Shown here in pieces: positions 9,038 to 19,188 of a stretch of 64,000 bases of DNA (the first letter of the stretch is position 1; each line of letters starts with the position of its first letter). A program made the translations under genes and the position numbers. The DNA lies in assembly GCF_000185845.1 (NCBI RefSeq), contig NZ_GL629647.1, positions 1,280,748 to 1,344,747 on the forward strand, in the 5' to 3' direction. The notes below the pieces were generated by a model. That model worked only from the letters and a program-made list of their open reading frames with translations, made no database searches and had not been told where the DNA came from. The stretch is from Segatella salivae DSM 15606. GTDB taxonomy: Bacteria > Bacteroidota > Bacteroidia > Bacteroidales > Bacteroidaceae.

Positions 9038-9739
9038 ATACTATTTAACGATTACTTGTTTTCACGTTCCTTACAGTTTAAAATCATGGTTATCGTGCCA
9101 TATTTCCTTCGTCATTTTAACCTCGCTATACAGCCGTTATCCTATGGAATAGCAAGAAAGAGCCAGCGAATGAAATGAAATAATAATCCTTTACGGCATC
9201 GTTTATTAAATGGCAAACATCGCCCCATTATCCCAAAATAGTTCTATTAAAAGCTGTTTCTGCTTTACACATAAAACATTGGCTATCAAAAGGTTATACA
9301 AAAGATTTGCTTTTGTTCGCTATTCTGTGTGGAAACAGCTTGCAAAATGCGTCACTTTACCACATGAAATGATACTAATCATCGCATAAAATGAAGCAGA
9401 TTGTAGCATAAAAAGCGCCATATTAGCGAGGTGAACCCATCAAATGATATTGTTAGTTGCATCAATCTCTATCATACAATCAAGCGTATCACGCCATAAA
9501 CAAATCACTTTATGGGATTACAACGACTGAGATTGAAAAATAAAAAGATAAAAAAAGAGATAGAAAAACATGGGAAAAACACGCTGCAAATATAAGAACA
9601 GCACTTTACTTTCTATTTAGTGCTTTCGCAACGTGTGGTGAACAGACGATAATTTCAAGCGAAACCACGCCTGCACCTAACACGTTTTTCGATCCCTTCT
9701 AAAACATATTGTGATGCCGCAAGCAACAAATCGGCTTGC
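9038..9739. other. Gene-free stretch with degenerate intergenic repeats
   Basis: No credible gene was found in this 0.7-kb gap between the thioredoxin promoter and the end of the ChaN-like gene. It holds one member of a short repeat family at about 9349-9415 (GCGTCACTTTA, then CATGAAATGA, CGCATAAAATGA and GTAGCATAAAA at about 20-bp steps). The rest is AT-rich without clear hairpins. Confidence 0.5.
9349..9415. repeat. Intergenic repeat, family member 1
   Basis: Contains GCGTCACTTTA followed by two or three degenerate copies of a unit resembling GCATGAAATGACGCA. Related sequences occur near 20.5, 27.9, 47.0 and 58.3 kb, always outside genes. Confidence 0.5.
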
Positions 9740-10627
9740 TTAGTATGACATTGTCATATCTTCTGGCACACAAATATAATAGTCAGCGATACCCTTATAG
9801 TCGTCTTCCAAATGCGAAATATCTTCTTGTCTGACAGCCCTCACAACAGCATAAGTTACCTTTGGCTTATATTGTAATAAGTAAGGGATAATTCCATCGC
9901 GGCTATCGGTGTGAAAGTTTCCATTGAAATGAATAAACTTTCCTGGCAGATTCTGTGCAATTCGCCAAGCCATTGTAGCATCTTTAATTGCTTGTGCCTC
10001 AGCAATCTGTCGTGGATTGGCATTCTTATTCTTACCCATTATACCCATAAGTGCAAATCCCTGTTCCACGTTTTCATTTGTTTTGAACTGAATCGGCAAT
10101 GGAGCCATGTAAGACTTTGCCTCTGTTGAAAGTGAATCCAAATAGGCAAGGCCATGCTCTTTCACGGCAGTGGCATAGCGACGTGGCACATTTGTGGCTA
10201 TCACGGGCATGTGATGTTCGCGTGCAAAGCTAATCAGTGGGGCATAATCTGTACTGTAATTGGGCCAAAGTCGAGCCTCATCTTCGAAGCGTTCGCCTGA
10301 AATCTGACCTGAAAGATATTCATTTAGGATGAGTTGATTGTCACTTTCAAACATCTCTAAACCCATTTTTAAATGCTTTTCGTTAGCCTTGTACAAACTT
10401 TCCAATAGCTTTAACTCCAACCAATGCGTGATAACACAGTTATGAATCTCACCAACAAAGACCACATCTACCTTAGAAAGCGCGTTCACCAGCTGGTCAT
10501 AAGTGATTGCTTTGCCTTTATTGTCATACAAACGATAGGCTTCAGGCTGCTTCTCAGCCCACATATAAGTTGCCATGCACAGCATAACTGCACAGCAAAC
10601 TAAACGTAAATTCTTTAATATTCTCAT
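9740..10627 (-). CDS. ChaN-like haem-binding family protein
   Basis: A 295-residue secreted protein with an N-terminal signal peptide (hydrophobic stretch ending near YMWA). It shows the ChaN/DUF399 motifs VVFVGEIHN and HFNGNFHTD with the intervening alpha/beta fold. ChaN of Campylobacter is an iron-regulated, haem-binding outer-membrane lipoprotein; here no lipobox is obvious, so it is more likely periplasmic. Its ATG overlaps the stop of the M16 peptidase gene (TAATG), showing translational coupling. Being last in an operon with a TonB receptor and a chelatase-like protein, it could receive haem or iron released during uptake. The ligand is inferred. Confidence 0.8.
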   Translation of the reverse strand: MRILKNLRLVCCAVMLCMATYMWAEKQPEAYRLYDNKGKAITYDQLVNALSKVDVVFVGEIHNCVITHWLELKLLESLYKANEKHLKMGLEMFESDNQLILNEYLSGQISGERFEDEARLWPNYSTDYAPLISFAREHHMPVIATNVPRRYATAVKEHGLAYLDSLSTEAKSYMAPLPIQFKTNENVEQGFALMGIMGKNKNANPRQIAEAQAIKDATMAWRIAQNLPGKFIHFNGNFHTDSRDGIIPYLLQYKPKVTYAVVRAVRQEDISHLEDDYKGIADYYICVPEDMTMSY

Positions 10628-13479
10628 TATTTTTGTGATTTATATACAACGATTCGGTGATTCCAATCAAACATTTCATTCACCATTTGCTGTATCATTT
10701 CTGGCGTAATGCCATGTAAACATTCCGTATAGTCATTGAAATCTTGCAATGACTCACCATTTTTCACCAACGAAATCAAAGCTGTTTTCCATTCAGCGGG
10801 TGACTTATCATTCAGCACTTTGTCTTTCGTGACTAAGAAAGAACGCTTTAGTTTGTTGAGTTCTCCAGTGCTTACAGGTCGCTCTTTGAGGTCTTTGATA
10901 ATCTCTTGCAACAGCATTTCAGCCCTCTTTCGATTCTCATCTTTCAGAGAAAGATTAATAACGAAGTGATATTTCTGCTGTGGAATGCCGTTATATGATA
11001 GGTCTACATAGGGCGAATAAACAATGTTTTCACTCTCGCGGAGCACTTTCAATACGCGGTCTTGCAACACATCGCGAATCAGTTTCATGCCCAATGTGGC
11101 GCGAAGTGACGGCACATAGTTACCCGAAAAGATATAGTTGACAACCGTTTGATGGTCATTTCCGCCCTCAAAACCTTTGGAATAAGGCTGCTTAATTGGT
11201 GTAAATGGTGCATTATTCAAAGGCAATGGCGTTGCTGGTGCTTGGAGTTGAGCAAACGTTGCAACAGCTTTTGGCACCACATGCCCTACATTGAAGTTAC
11301 CCGTTAGAATGACAGTGAGTCCTGTTGGATTACCAAACAACTGCTTATAATAATGGGTTAAGCTGTCTATATTCAGTGCTTTCAGCGTGGCTTTTGTAAG
11401 CAATCGCTCACTATTGGCTGTTCCATTCCCCACTAACGAGTCAATAGTGTTCGTCATTAATCGGTCAGAATCGTGTGCCAAGAGCTTGTCTAAGAGCGTC
11501 TCTTTGCCTAAATTCTCCTGCTCAGAAGCTATTGTTTCGGCGAAATCTTCATGGTTAACACCAGGGAAACACATCTTTTCGTAAACAAGATTCAATAGTG
11601 CCGTCGCATGCTTTTCAGGCGAAGAAGCCAACAACTGATGCCAATATGCATCCTCACCCACGGTCATCGACAACTGCTGTTGTGTCATAATAGTCAGCAA
11701 AGTGTCGCTCGGCACCTTGGAAAGTCCACCCATATCAACATAACTTACAGCGTCATGGAGTTTCAATTGCTGTTGAGTAGTGAGGTCTGCCGTGCCCCCT
11801 CGTCCTACAACAGCAAGGTAAAGAGTGGAGTCTTCCTCTAAGGTTGGACGCACAATCAACTTAACTCCATTTGTCAGCTGTATTTCTTCAACACCAAGTT
11901 CCGGCCATTTCTTGCTGTATTTAATGCTCTCATTTGTCATCTTTGGTGTTTGCTTCAAACACAAAGGCAGACTAATGGTGTCTTCTTTTACCTCTTTTTC
12001 CAGCTGAAAAGCATAAGGTTCTATGGAACGTTTCCAACCTTTTTTCCATGCACTATCAGCCTGTTTGGCGTCAAGAAGACCAGTTTTTGTATCATCAGCA
12101 GCGTAAGTATAGGCATACAACCGACTGCGTTTCATGGCTGAAAGAATGCTTTCCAGGCACTCTTGCAGCTGTGCACTCGTTGTCATTTTCACCTGATTGC
12201 GCACCCACTCCACATCTTTTGGATGCCAAAGTGGACGATCTCCTGCCATGATATAATCGACAAAATCATCACATAAATCAGAAGAAAGCTGCTGTGTTGT
12301 ATCGGGTTGTAGATGTGCAAGACGCATATCAATCAGCTGTTGCAGTTCATCTTTCCCCACGCCACGCTGTAATAGTCGGCGACATTCATAGGAAGTAGCT
12401 GCCAACTGCTGTGCCAACTGACTTGAAGATGCACCGCGTAACGAGAAAACAAAATGGTCTTTGTCTGCCAAATACCAATCGTTTGACACATTACACCTTA
12501 CACTATCGGCTGCAAGACGCTCTGAAAGACATTGCACCAACATACGCATCTGTTGCTTTTTAACCACTTCTGGCAACACCCTTTCAACGATTGTAGCATG
12601 TGGAATGATGAGTTCCAGCTTGCTTTCACGCTGCATGCTGTCGGCCAACTGCATCCAAGCAGCTCCCTTAGTATAGGTCATCGGCAGCGGTTTGAAAGGC
12701 TTTTGATCTACCTTTGCAGGGATTGTACCTAACGTTTTACGTAGTTTTTCAACCACTTCTGCCACCTTCACCTGTCCCACGACAAGCACTGTAGCGTGAG
12801 AAGGCGTGTACCAGCGCTGATAGAAAGCCTTTAAGCGGTTACTATCAATACTGTTAATGTCTTGTTCTGTGCCTAAAGGTATGCGGTCAGCATAGCGATT
12901 TTGGCCCATTTTCAGCTTGTAGAAGTCGTCATTTTGCTGGTAACTTCTAAGCTCTTCTACTATGACTCCGCGTTCCTTTTTCACGCGTTCATCATCAAAA
13001 GTGAGGTCACACAGCCAATCACGAAGGGCCAAGAAGGTGGTGTCCAACACTGCTTTGTCCTGCGAATGATAAGGCAAAGAGAGCCAATAGATAGTGCGAT
13101 CAAAGCCCGTAAAGGCGTTAATGTCTCGTCCAAACTTCATACCTTGGCGCTCAAAATAGTCAATCAATGCCCGCTTTGGAAAGTGTTTACTTCCAATAAA
13201 GGCACTATGCTCAAGGAAATGTGCCCCACCTCGCTGGTCGTTTTCCTCTTGCAGAGAGCCCGCATTCATAACCATTCTCACCTCAATATTATGTCTTGGC
13301 AATTCGTTGGGCAAGATAATATAACGCAGTCCGTTATCCAAGTGCCCCTCAACAGTGCCATTGGGCAGAGTGATATAGGGATTAACGCGCAAACAAGGTA
13401 TAGCAAAAGCTCTCCCAACAAATAGGAGTCCGAGTACAATTATCCAGAAAAGAGTATGTCTAATCAGTTTTTTCTGCAT
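10627..13479 (-). CDS. M16-family zinc metallopeptidase, PqqL/FusC-like
   Basis: A 950-residue two-repeat M16 (pitrilysin-type) peptidase with an N-terminal signal or anchor segment (about 10-26). The inverted zinc motif HFLEH is at 87-91 (His87, Glu90, His91); a third ligand glutamate is expected in KKERGVIVEEL around 169-176. The second half keeps the fold without the motif, as usual. Periplasmic M16 enzymes encoded beside TonB receptors (FusC with FusA in Pectobacterium, PqqL in E. coli) cleave imported iron proteins. This gene sits inside a SusC/SusD operon, which suggests a similar role; this is inference. Confidence 0.9.
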   Translation of the reverse strand: MQKKLIRHTLFWIIVLGLLFVGRAFAIPCLRVNPYITLPNGTVEGHLDNGLRYIILPNELPRHNIEVRMVMNAGSLQEENDQRGGAHFLEHSAFIGSKHFPKRALIDYFERQGMKFGRDINAFTGFDRTIYWLSLPYHSQDKAVLDTTFLALRDWLCDLTFDDERVKKERGVIVEELRSYQQNDDFYKLKMGQNRYADRIPLGTEQDINSIDSNRLKAFYQRWYTPSHATVLVVGQVKVAEVVEKLRKTLGTIPAKVDQKPFKPLPMTYTKGAAWMQLADSMQRESKLELIIPHATIVERVLPEVVKKQQMRMLVQCLSERLAADSVRCNVSNDWYLADKDHFVFSLRGASSSQLAQQLAATSYECRRLLQRGVGKDELQQLIDMRLAHLQPDTTQQLSSDLCDDFVDYIMAGDRPLWHPKDVEWVRNQVKMTTSAQLQECLESILSAMKRSRLYAYTYAADDTKTGLLDAKQADSAWKKGWKRSIEPYAFQLEKEVKEDTISLPLCLKQTPKMTNESIKYSKKWPELGVEEIQLTNGVKLIVRPTLEEDSTLYLAVVGRGGTADLTTQQQLKLHDAVSYVDMGGLSKVPSDTLLTIMTQQQLSMTVGEDAYWHQLLASSPEKHATALLNLVYEKMCFPGVNHEDFAETIASEQENLGKETLLDKLLAHDSDRLMTNTIDSLVGNGTANSERLLTKATLKALNIDSLTHYYKQLFGNPTGLTVILTGNFNVGHVVPKAVATFAQLQAPATPLPLNNAPFTPIKQPYSKGFEGGNDHQTVVNYIFSGNYVPSLRATLGMKLIRDVLQDRVLKVLRESENIVYSPYVDLSYNGIPQQKYHFVINLSLKDENRKRAEMLLQEIIKDLKERPVSTGELNKLKRSFLVTKDKVLNDKSPAEWKTALISLVKNGESLQDFNDYTECLHGITPEMIQQMVNEMFDWNHRIVVYKSQK

Positions 13480-13493
13480 GCTATTCCTTTAGT

Positions 13494-14714
13494 TTAGCGA
13501 TGTAAAGTATAGACAACATGCACCTGTTCATAGCCATTTCCATCAGCAAAGTCCCATGGGAACGTGAACGAAAGCGTACCCTTCGCGAAATCAAGTTTTG
13601 CAGAAGACGCAACCCAATCACTTGGATCGTTTCCAAATACATCACGACTGATATCGCTAACTCCTAAGAATCGGCTTGGATTTAAGGAGCCTCCCATAGA
13701 CAAGAAGTCATCATCAATGGTATAACCCACTATCTTTCCCTCTTCTTCTATATTCACAATAGTTCCCTTTTCCTTTTCTTTCAGCAGCCGATTCCAAGCC
13801 GAATAGTCATAAGTGAATGGAATTCCGGTGACCATATCACCATAAATATTCTCTATTTGACCTGTAAACGTAACGTTATCATTAGTCGGATTGATACCGA
13901 TACCATTCAAAGAAGCCGAGAAACTCTCCTTAGCTTCGTCATAGTTGATAGCCTTCACAGCAGCTTTTCCATAAGGAGTCTGCATAAAGAACTCGTTATC
14001 GTTTACTGTTTTGCGTTTCAACACATCATAAAGGAATGTTGTTAGTCCCATCGGATTCGTCACCATCTTGAGTGTTGGGTGGTCAACAGTGGCATCATCT
14101 CCAAGCGTTATGATGCTATAGGCTTTGTAAACGCGTTGCGATTGGCCTTGGAAGAACGTCTCTTTGTCGCTACTATTAAATGTAATTGTAGTCTCTACAG
14201 GCACCTTTCCTATCAAACGAGTAAGATCTATGCCATATTTTGTCTTTACATCTGCAATCAATTGCAACTGCGTATCCGTCAGAACAGGAATGTCTGCATC
14301 AGGGTTTACCTTGATTTGAACGCCATTTCCAAAGCCCTTTATTAGCGGATTGGAAGACGATGCAACCTGAAGCCCGATGGTTTTACCAACAGAAAGAGAA
14401 TGTTTTCCATTGGATTTAACACGGAAAACCACTTCTTTTTGCCCAGGTTCAAATACTATTTCATCACTGTCTACTTTCAAAACATGGTCGTCATTGCCTG
14501 TAAAAGCAAGCTTAACCGACTCCTTTTTTGAGGGTTCAAAAGCGATCATAGCGTGTACAAACACTGTAGTTGTGTCGTCTTCTGACAAGATTGCATTACC
14601 CGGAATGGTAAGTTCGATGCCATTAGTCATGGCTTCTTGCGGTGCATCTTGAGCCTGACAACCAACTAAGAAGAAGGTGACAGCTATGAGAAAACTATTT
14701 AATAATTGTTTCAT
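13494..14714 (-). CDS. Surface lipoprotein of unknown function
   Basis: 406 residues, beginning with a lipoprotein signal peptide and lipobox LVGC (Cys19). The frame runs 42 codons further upstream, but those codons overlap the end of susD; the ATG before KQLLNSF lies 17 bp past the susD stop and starts the signal peptide. Residues about 30-140 look like a Calx-beta-type or similar beta-sandwich (FEPGQKEVVFRV). The remainder is beta-rich and ends in a strand pattern WDFADGNGYEQVHVVYTL. I do not recognise the family with certainty. Position after susD is typical of surface-exposed binding lipoproteins, so it may bind the substrate of the SusCD pair. Confidence 0.75.
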   Translation of the reverse strand: MKQLLNSFLIAVTFFLVGCQAQDAPQEAMTNGIELTIPGNAILSEDDTTTVFVHAMIAFEPSKKESVKLAFTGNDDHVLKVDSDEIVFEPGQKEVVFRVKSNGKHSLSVGKTIGLQVASSSNPLIKGFGNGVQIKVNPDADIPVLTDTQLQLIADVKTKYGIDLTRLIGKVPVETTITFNSSDKETFFQGQSQRVYKAYSIITLGDDATVDHPTLKMVTNPMGLTTFLYDVLKRKTVNDNEFFMQTPYGKAAVKAINYDEAKESFSASLNGIGINPTNDNVTFTGQIENIYGDMVTGIPFTYDYSAWNRLLKEKEKGTIVNIEEEGKIVGYTIDDDFLSMGGSLNPSRFLGVSDISRDVFGNDPSDWVASSAKLDFAKGTLSFTFPWDFADGNGYEQVHVVYTLHR

Positions 14715-14730
14715 TCGTTTGTCGTTGAGT

Positions 14731-16116
14731 TTAATTAGATGGCCAACCAGCATTTTGTTCAACGCTGTTAAACCGATATTCTGACACTGGAATAGGGAAA
14801 TTCCATCGATAATCAGTGGATGATATCGAGCTACTTGCACCCGTTCCCCATTGAGAATAACGTGGAAGCGATGCCAGATGAGTGCGCTTTAAGTCAAAGA
14901 AGTTAACCCCTTCACCTACAAATTCGCGTTGCTTATCTGTGAGAATAAGTTCTAAGAGCGCTTGATTCGTGATGCCAGCAGGTGCTTCTGAAACACCAAT
15001 GCAATGCCAATAATGATTGATAAGCACTCGAGCAGCTTCGGTTTCTCCCTTTCGGCAGTAGGCTTCGGCTACGATATAATAAGCTCCTGCGTATCGCATT
15101 GTATTGATATATGCAGTTGTTTGATTAAGCTTATTGCATCGATTATACTTTCCAAGCAAGGTTCTGACCGTTCCATTCATTACAAAGGGATAGGTAAAAG
15201 AAGTGTAACGGAGATCTGATGTACCGACATTTAACTTCGGATTTACACAGAAATAATCACCTTCTTGCATACTAAACTGAATATTAGAATAGTAAGTTGA
15301 GTTGGTGTTAAATGCGAAAATACGACCTGCATAACTATCCTTTGCCCAAAGATTACTGATTCCTTCGCTTGTAAAATAGGCATCATTAGCCTTTGCTATC
15401 ACGGCATTTCCTGATGTAATTGCTGTCTCATAGTCTCCTGAATAAAGGGCAACATCTGCCTGAAGATACAGAACTGCCGTCTTTGAAAGCCAGCCATTGT
15501 TTCTTGATGTGCCATCCATTTGCACGGCATCACTAAGCAAACCACGAATGGTTGAAACGCAATCACGAATTGAAGAGCGTTGTTTATCCTCTATACCAAG
15601 GTGAGTTTTCAAGATAACTCCAGGCGCATCAGGATTCAAATCATAAGCCGGTGCAAACACTTTCAACAACTGAAAATAACACAAAGCCTTTAATGTTTTA
15701 GCCTCAGCAGTTATCGTTTGTTTCTCGTTTTGCTCCTCAGTACTACTTGTTTTCACATTATCCATGCGCTCAAGCAAGGCATCACATTGAGCAATTACAT
15801 TATAATAACCCTGCCAAAGGCTTGGAGCAAGCTTGCTAATCTCGCGATCACTCCAGTTATATAAGTTCAAAGACGAGACATCTTTAATGGAAAGAGAAGT
15901 CGGAACGAAGTCGTTTCCAAGCAAAGAGAACTCATATTCCGGGTGAGGATAAGCCATATAAGCCGATGACAACAATGATCTTGCATTCGAAACTTTATTG
16001 ATTGCGTCGGGATCGGAGAACTGATCAAGCGGTGGAATGTTAAGATTGCATGAGGCAAGGGCTACAGAAAGTAACCCCATTACAATGCTTTTAACTGAAA
16101 ATATATATCGTTTCAT
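14731..16116 (-). CDS. SusD/RagB-family outer-membrane lipoprotein
   Basis: 461 residues with lipobox LASC (Cys23). The SusD pattern is visible: N-terminal PPLDQFSDPDAI, helical TPR-like segments (AEAKTLKALCYFQLLKVFAPAYDL), LTDKQREFVGEG near the C-terminus and a closing WNFPIPVSEYR. It would act as the lid of the SusC transporter and capture substrate at the cell surface. It lies 9 bp downstream of susC. SusCD pairs are best known for glycans, but others import peptides or other nutrients; the neighbours here point away from glycans. Confidence 0.92.
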   Translation of the reverse strand: MKRYIFSVKSIVMGLLSVALASCNLNIPPLDQFSDPDAINKVSNARSLLSSAYMAYPHPEYEFSLLGNDFVPTSLSIKDVSSLNLYNWSDREISKLAPSLWQGYYNVIAQCDALLERMDNVKTSSTEEQNEKQTITAEAKTLKALCYFQLLKVFAPAYDLNPDAPGVILKTHLGIEDKQRSSIRDCVSTIRGLLSDAVQMDGTSRNNGWLSKTAVLYLQADVALYSGDYETAITSGNAVIAKANDAYFTSEGISNLWAKDSYAGRIFAFNTNSTYYSNIQFSMQEGDYFCVNPKLNVGTSDLRYTSFTYPFVMNGTVRTLLGKYNRCNKLNQTTAYINTMRYAGAYYIVAEAYCRKGETEAARVLINHYWHCIGVSEAPAGITNQALLELILTDKQREFVGEGVNFFDLKRTHLASLPRYSQWGTGASSSISSTDYRWNFPIPVSEYRFNSVEQNAGWPSN

Positions 16117-16125
16117 ACACTAATA

Positions 16126-19100
16126 TCAGAATGTTAAGTTGAGATGGAAAGTGAAAACAGGTTGCATTGTACCTGCTAAGGTTCCGCTTTCTGGGTCAGA
16201 TTCCTTATAGTTTGTCCATGTAAAGAGGTTTGATCCCTGTAAACCTACGTTGGCATATTGTACAAACGGCGCCACCTTATGAAGCAAGTTGGACGGGATT
16301 CGATAGCGCATAGAGAAACTTGAGAGCTTTAAGTAGTCGCTATTCCCTATAGTTCGTGAGTTAGGATAAAGCAAAAGGTTCTCTTCTGCGATGCTTTGTG
16401 TGTAGAACGGAGTTGAAAACTCCTTGTATTCATCCCCTCGTTTAAACCACATCTTAGACGTTTGACCGGCCACAGCGTTATAGTTTGCCTTATCTTTATC
16501 ACGTACATATTGATAGTTAAAACGCTGTTTGCCTCCTAAAACATAATAGAATGATATGTCAAAATCAAACTGTTTATAAGAGAAATTGGCATAGAAACTA
16601 CCCGAATATGGCGGAGTTAAATGGCCAAGAGCAATGAAATCATTGCGTATAAGCTTTTCTGTTCCCTGCTTTTCAACGCCATTCGGTGTTAAGAACACAG
16701 GGTAACCGGTCAATGGATTGATACCCAATGAATGCAAACCATATAGCATATCATAAGACTTTCCTACCTCGTAGTTCGGTATAAGGGTTTGTTCGTCCAA
16801 GTAAAGTTTATCAGTCCAGTATAAACTTACTACCTTATTATTATTATAAGCAATGTTTCCTCCCACTGCCAAACGACAGTCATAACCATCTAAAATCCTT
16901 GCATTGAGCCCGAGTTCTATACCCCGATTCTGCAAGACTCCAATGTTACGTTTCAATGAAGAGAATCCCGAACTTGTCGCAATAGGCACATCTAAGAGTG
17001 CCTGATCCGTGCGACGGTTATACCAATTCACGTCAAAGGTGATACGTTTCAATAGTTCTATCGACACGCCTAAGTCCGTTGATTTGTTTTGTTCGGCCTT
17101 TAAGTCTTTGTTATATAAGGATAACAACGACAAGACTCGACTGTTTTCATAAGCTTGTTCGCCGAACATGAACGTCCCAACAGTACTGGATACCGTCACA
17201 CCATTAAGATTTGCCGTCACACCATAAGACGCTTTAAAGTTCAATTTCGATAGAATCTTATTGCCTTTTAACCAAGAATAGTTCGTTGGAGTCCATCCTA
17301 TACCTGCTGCCCAGGCTGAATTCCAACGCTTATCTGAGGGTAATATTGACGAGGCATCAGCCTTATAAGTGAAATAAGCGTCATAAATCATGTTATAAGT
17401 ATAGCCTGCAACCATACCAATTCCAAGCTGAGCATTCTTATCTCGAGGGTTTCTTACGGCGGGTTGTCTAAATCCTTGCAATGAGTTATTTATGGCAGAA
17501 GGAGCATCTACGTTACCAACGCCATAACCAGTAATACCTACTGCATCGTAGTTATAAAGGTAATAATCGAGGTTTGCGCCTAAGGTCACATCATGAACAT
17601 CGGCAAAAATATGATTATAAGTGGCTCGGAAGTTGCTTGAAAGATTAGTCGTTGTCCCCTTGCTACGAGCATAAATACCCCTCGCTATACTTGCAATACC
17701 ACTGTTTTGCTCTGAAAAGGCAGAAGCAGGAGTAAAGCGATGGTCATCGTTTTGCAAGAAATCAAGACCTGCAACATAAGCCAGCGTGAGGTCTTTCCAA
17801 GGAGACAGCGTGAGATTCACATCCACTCCACCATTCTTATCAGTAGCATCGCTCTCGTATTGATGCATTAAATCGTAATAAGTTCGATTGGGATAAGAAA
17901 AGAGTTCGCCTGTCTTTTGCTCATAAGGATTAAGATTATACACCATCGAAGAAGGATCGTTAGTCGTTCCATTGGGTGACTTACTCTTAGAATAACCACC
18001 AGAAACACCTATCATCAGATAGCCAATCTTCCCCAATTGCTGGTCTATTCCCATACGAACATTGAAGCGTTGCTTGTTGTTTCCTTCGATACGACCTCCT
18101 TGATACGTATAGTTTCCTGAGAGATAATAGGTTGTTGAGCCATTACCTCCTTTGATACTAAGGTTATGTTTCTGATAGAAATTGTTATGAATCAGTTCTT
18201 TAAACCAATCCGTATGAATGTTTCTCAGTGCTGAAAGGCGTTGTTCGCCCTCAGCAATCAACTGATCTTTGTTTGGATCTGAAGCGTAATTACGCTCTAT
18301 ATAATCACGACTGAAACGATAACCTGGTGCTGCCGGATTCTGCAACAGACGCTCCAACTCAAGCTTTTCGTCTGTATCCATGAGTCGAATACCGCGTCGT
18401 CCACGCAAGGTTAAGCCCAAATCCATACTATAATTGAGCGTCATCTTGCCCTGATAACCATGTTGTGAACTAATCTCCAATACGCCGTTAGCCGCCTTTA
18501 TGCCATATAAGGCACAGGCAGCAGCGTCTTTCAACACCTTAATACTGGCTATATCTTGTGGATTTAAGTTATAGAATGTCTCGGCAGAGATTATCTTTCC
18601 GTCTAACACATACAATGGTTCGTTGCTCGTGTTCCCATTCCGAAACGACGAGTTTCCACGTATTCTAATCTTTGGAGCACTACCCAAGTCACCCGTGTTA
18701 ATAACATTTAAGCCCGGAATCAGCCCCTGAAGAGCCAGTCCCATGTCTATCATTGGCTTCTCTGTAAGCCGTTTTATATCCACGTTTTCAACGATTCCGG
18801 CTTTCGAACGCAAATCAATGGCGTTAATGTTACTCTTTGCTTTTACAACAATTTCACCGATTCCATTAGACGCTTCCACCATCTTTACATCCATGCGCTC
18901 ACGCCCGTTATCTTTCAATTGCTGGCGAGTGTAACCGATATAGGTAAAAGATATCGACGTACCTACAGGCCAATGACCATTCAATTGATAGCGACCTTTC
19001 ACATCAGTTACCGTCGTTACAGACGTTCCCATCACTCGAACAGTAACACCAACCAAAGGTTCATCGCTGGCATCGGTTACGTAACCATAGAGTTTTCTCT

Positions 19101-19176
19101 CCTGAGCCATACTCTCTTGCGGAGCAAAAAAGAGGCCCAGAAGCATGAAAAGACTCAATAAAGTCAGGTTTTTCAT
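16126..19176 (-). CDS. SusC/RagA-family TonB-dependent transporter
   Basis: 1016 residues. Signal peptide to about residue 24 (ESMAQ), a carboxypeptidase-D-like regulatory domain at about 28-105 (YGYVTDASDEPLVGVTVRV), a TonB box/plug region at about 115-235 (GLIPGLNVI, IRIRGNSSFRNG, PLYVLDGKII), and a C-terminal beta-barrel ending in an aromatic strand (FTFHLNLTF). It transports the substrate captured by SusD across the outer membrane, powered by TonB. It lies 12 bp after the chelatase-like gene, so chelatase and transporter are made together. No glycoside hydrolase or sulfatase is nearby, unlike a polysaccharide locus. Confidence 0.93.
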   Translation of the reverse strand: MKNLTLLSLFMLLGLFFAPQESMAQERKLYGYVTDASDEPLVGVTVRVMGTSVTTVTDVKGRYQLNGHWPVGTSISFTYIGYTRQQLKDNGRERMDVKMVEASNGIGEIVVKAKSNINAIDLRSKAGIVENVDIKRLTEKPMIDMGLALQGLIPGLNVINTGDLGSAPKIRIRGNSSFRNGNTSNEPLYVLDGKIISAETFYNLNPQDIASIKVLKDAAACALYGIKAANGVLEISSQHGYQGKMTLNYSMDLGLTLRGRRGIRLMDTDEKLELERLLQNPAAPGYRFSRDYIERNYASDPNKDQLIAEGEQRLSALRNIHTDWFKELIHNNFYQKHNLSIKGGNGSTTYYLSGNYTYQGGRIEGNNKQRFNVRMGIDQQLGKIGYLMIGVSGGYSKSKSPNGTTNDPSSMVYNLNPYEQKTGELFSYPNRTYYDLMHQYESDATDKNGGVDVNLTLSPWKDLTLAYVAGLDFLQNDDHRFTPASAFSEQNSGIASIARGIYARSKGTTTNLSSNFRATYNHIFADVHDVTLGANLDYYLYNYDAVGITGYGVGNVDAPSAINNSLQGFRQPAVRNPRDKNAQLGIGMVAGYTYNMIYDAYFTYKADASSILPSDKRWNSAWAAGIGWTPTNYSWLKGNKILSKLNFKASYGVTANLNGVTVSSTVGTFMFGEQAYENSRVLSLLSLYNKDLKAEQNKSTDLGVSIELLKRITFDVNWYNRRTDQALLDVPIATSSGFSSLKRNIGVLQNRGIELGLNARILDGYDCRLAVGGNIAYNNNKVVSLYWTDKLYLDEQTLIPNYEVGKSYDMLYGLHSLGINPLTGYPVFLTPNGVEKQGTEKLIRNDFIALGHLTPPYSGSFYANFSYKQFDFDISFYYVLGGKQRFNYQYVRDKDKANYNAVAGQTSKMWFKRGDEYKEFSTPFYTQSIAEENLLLYPNSRTIGNSDYLKLSSFSMRYRIPSNLLHKVAPFVQYANVGLQGSNLFTWTNYKESDPESGTLAGTMQPVFTFHLNLTF

Positions 19177-19188
19177 GTGAAGTTTGGT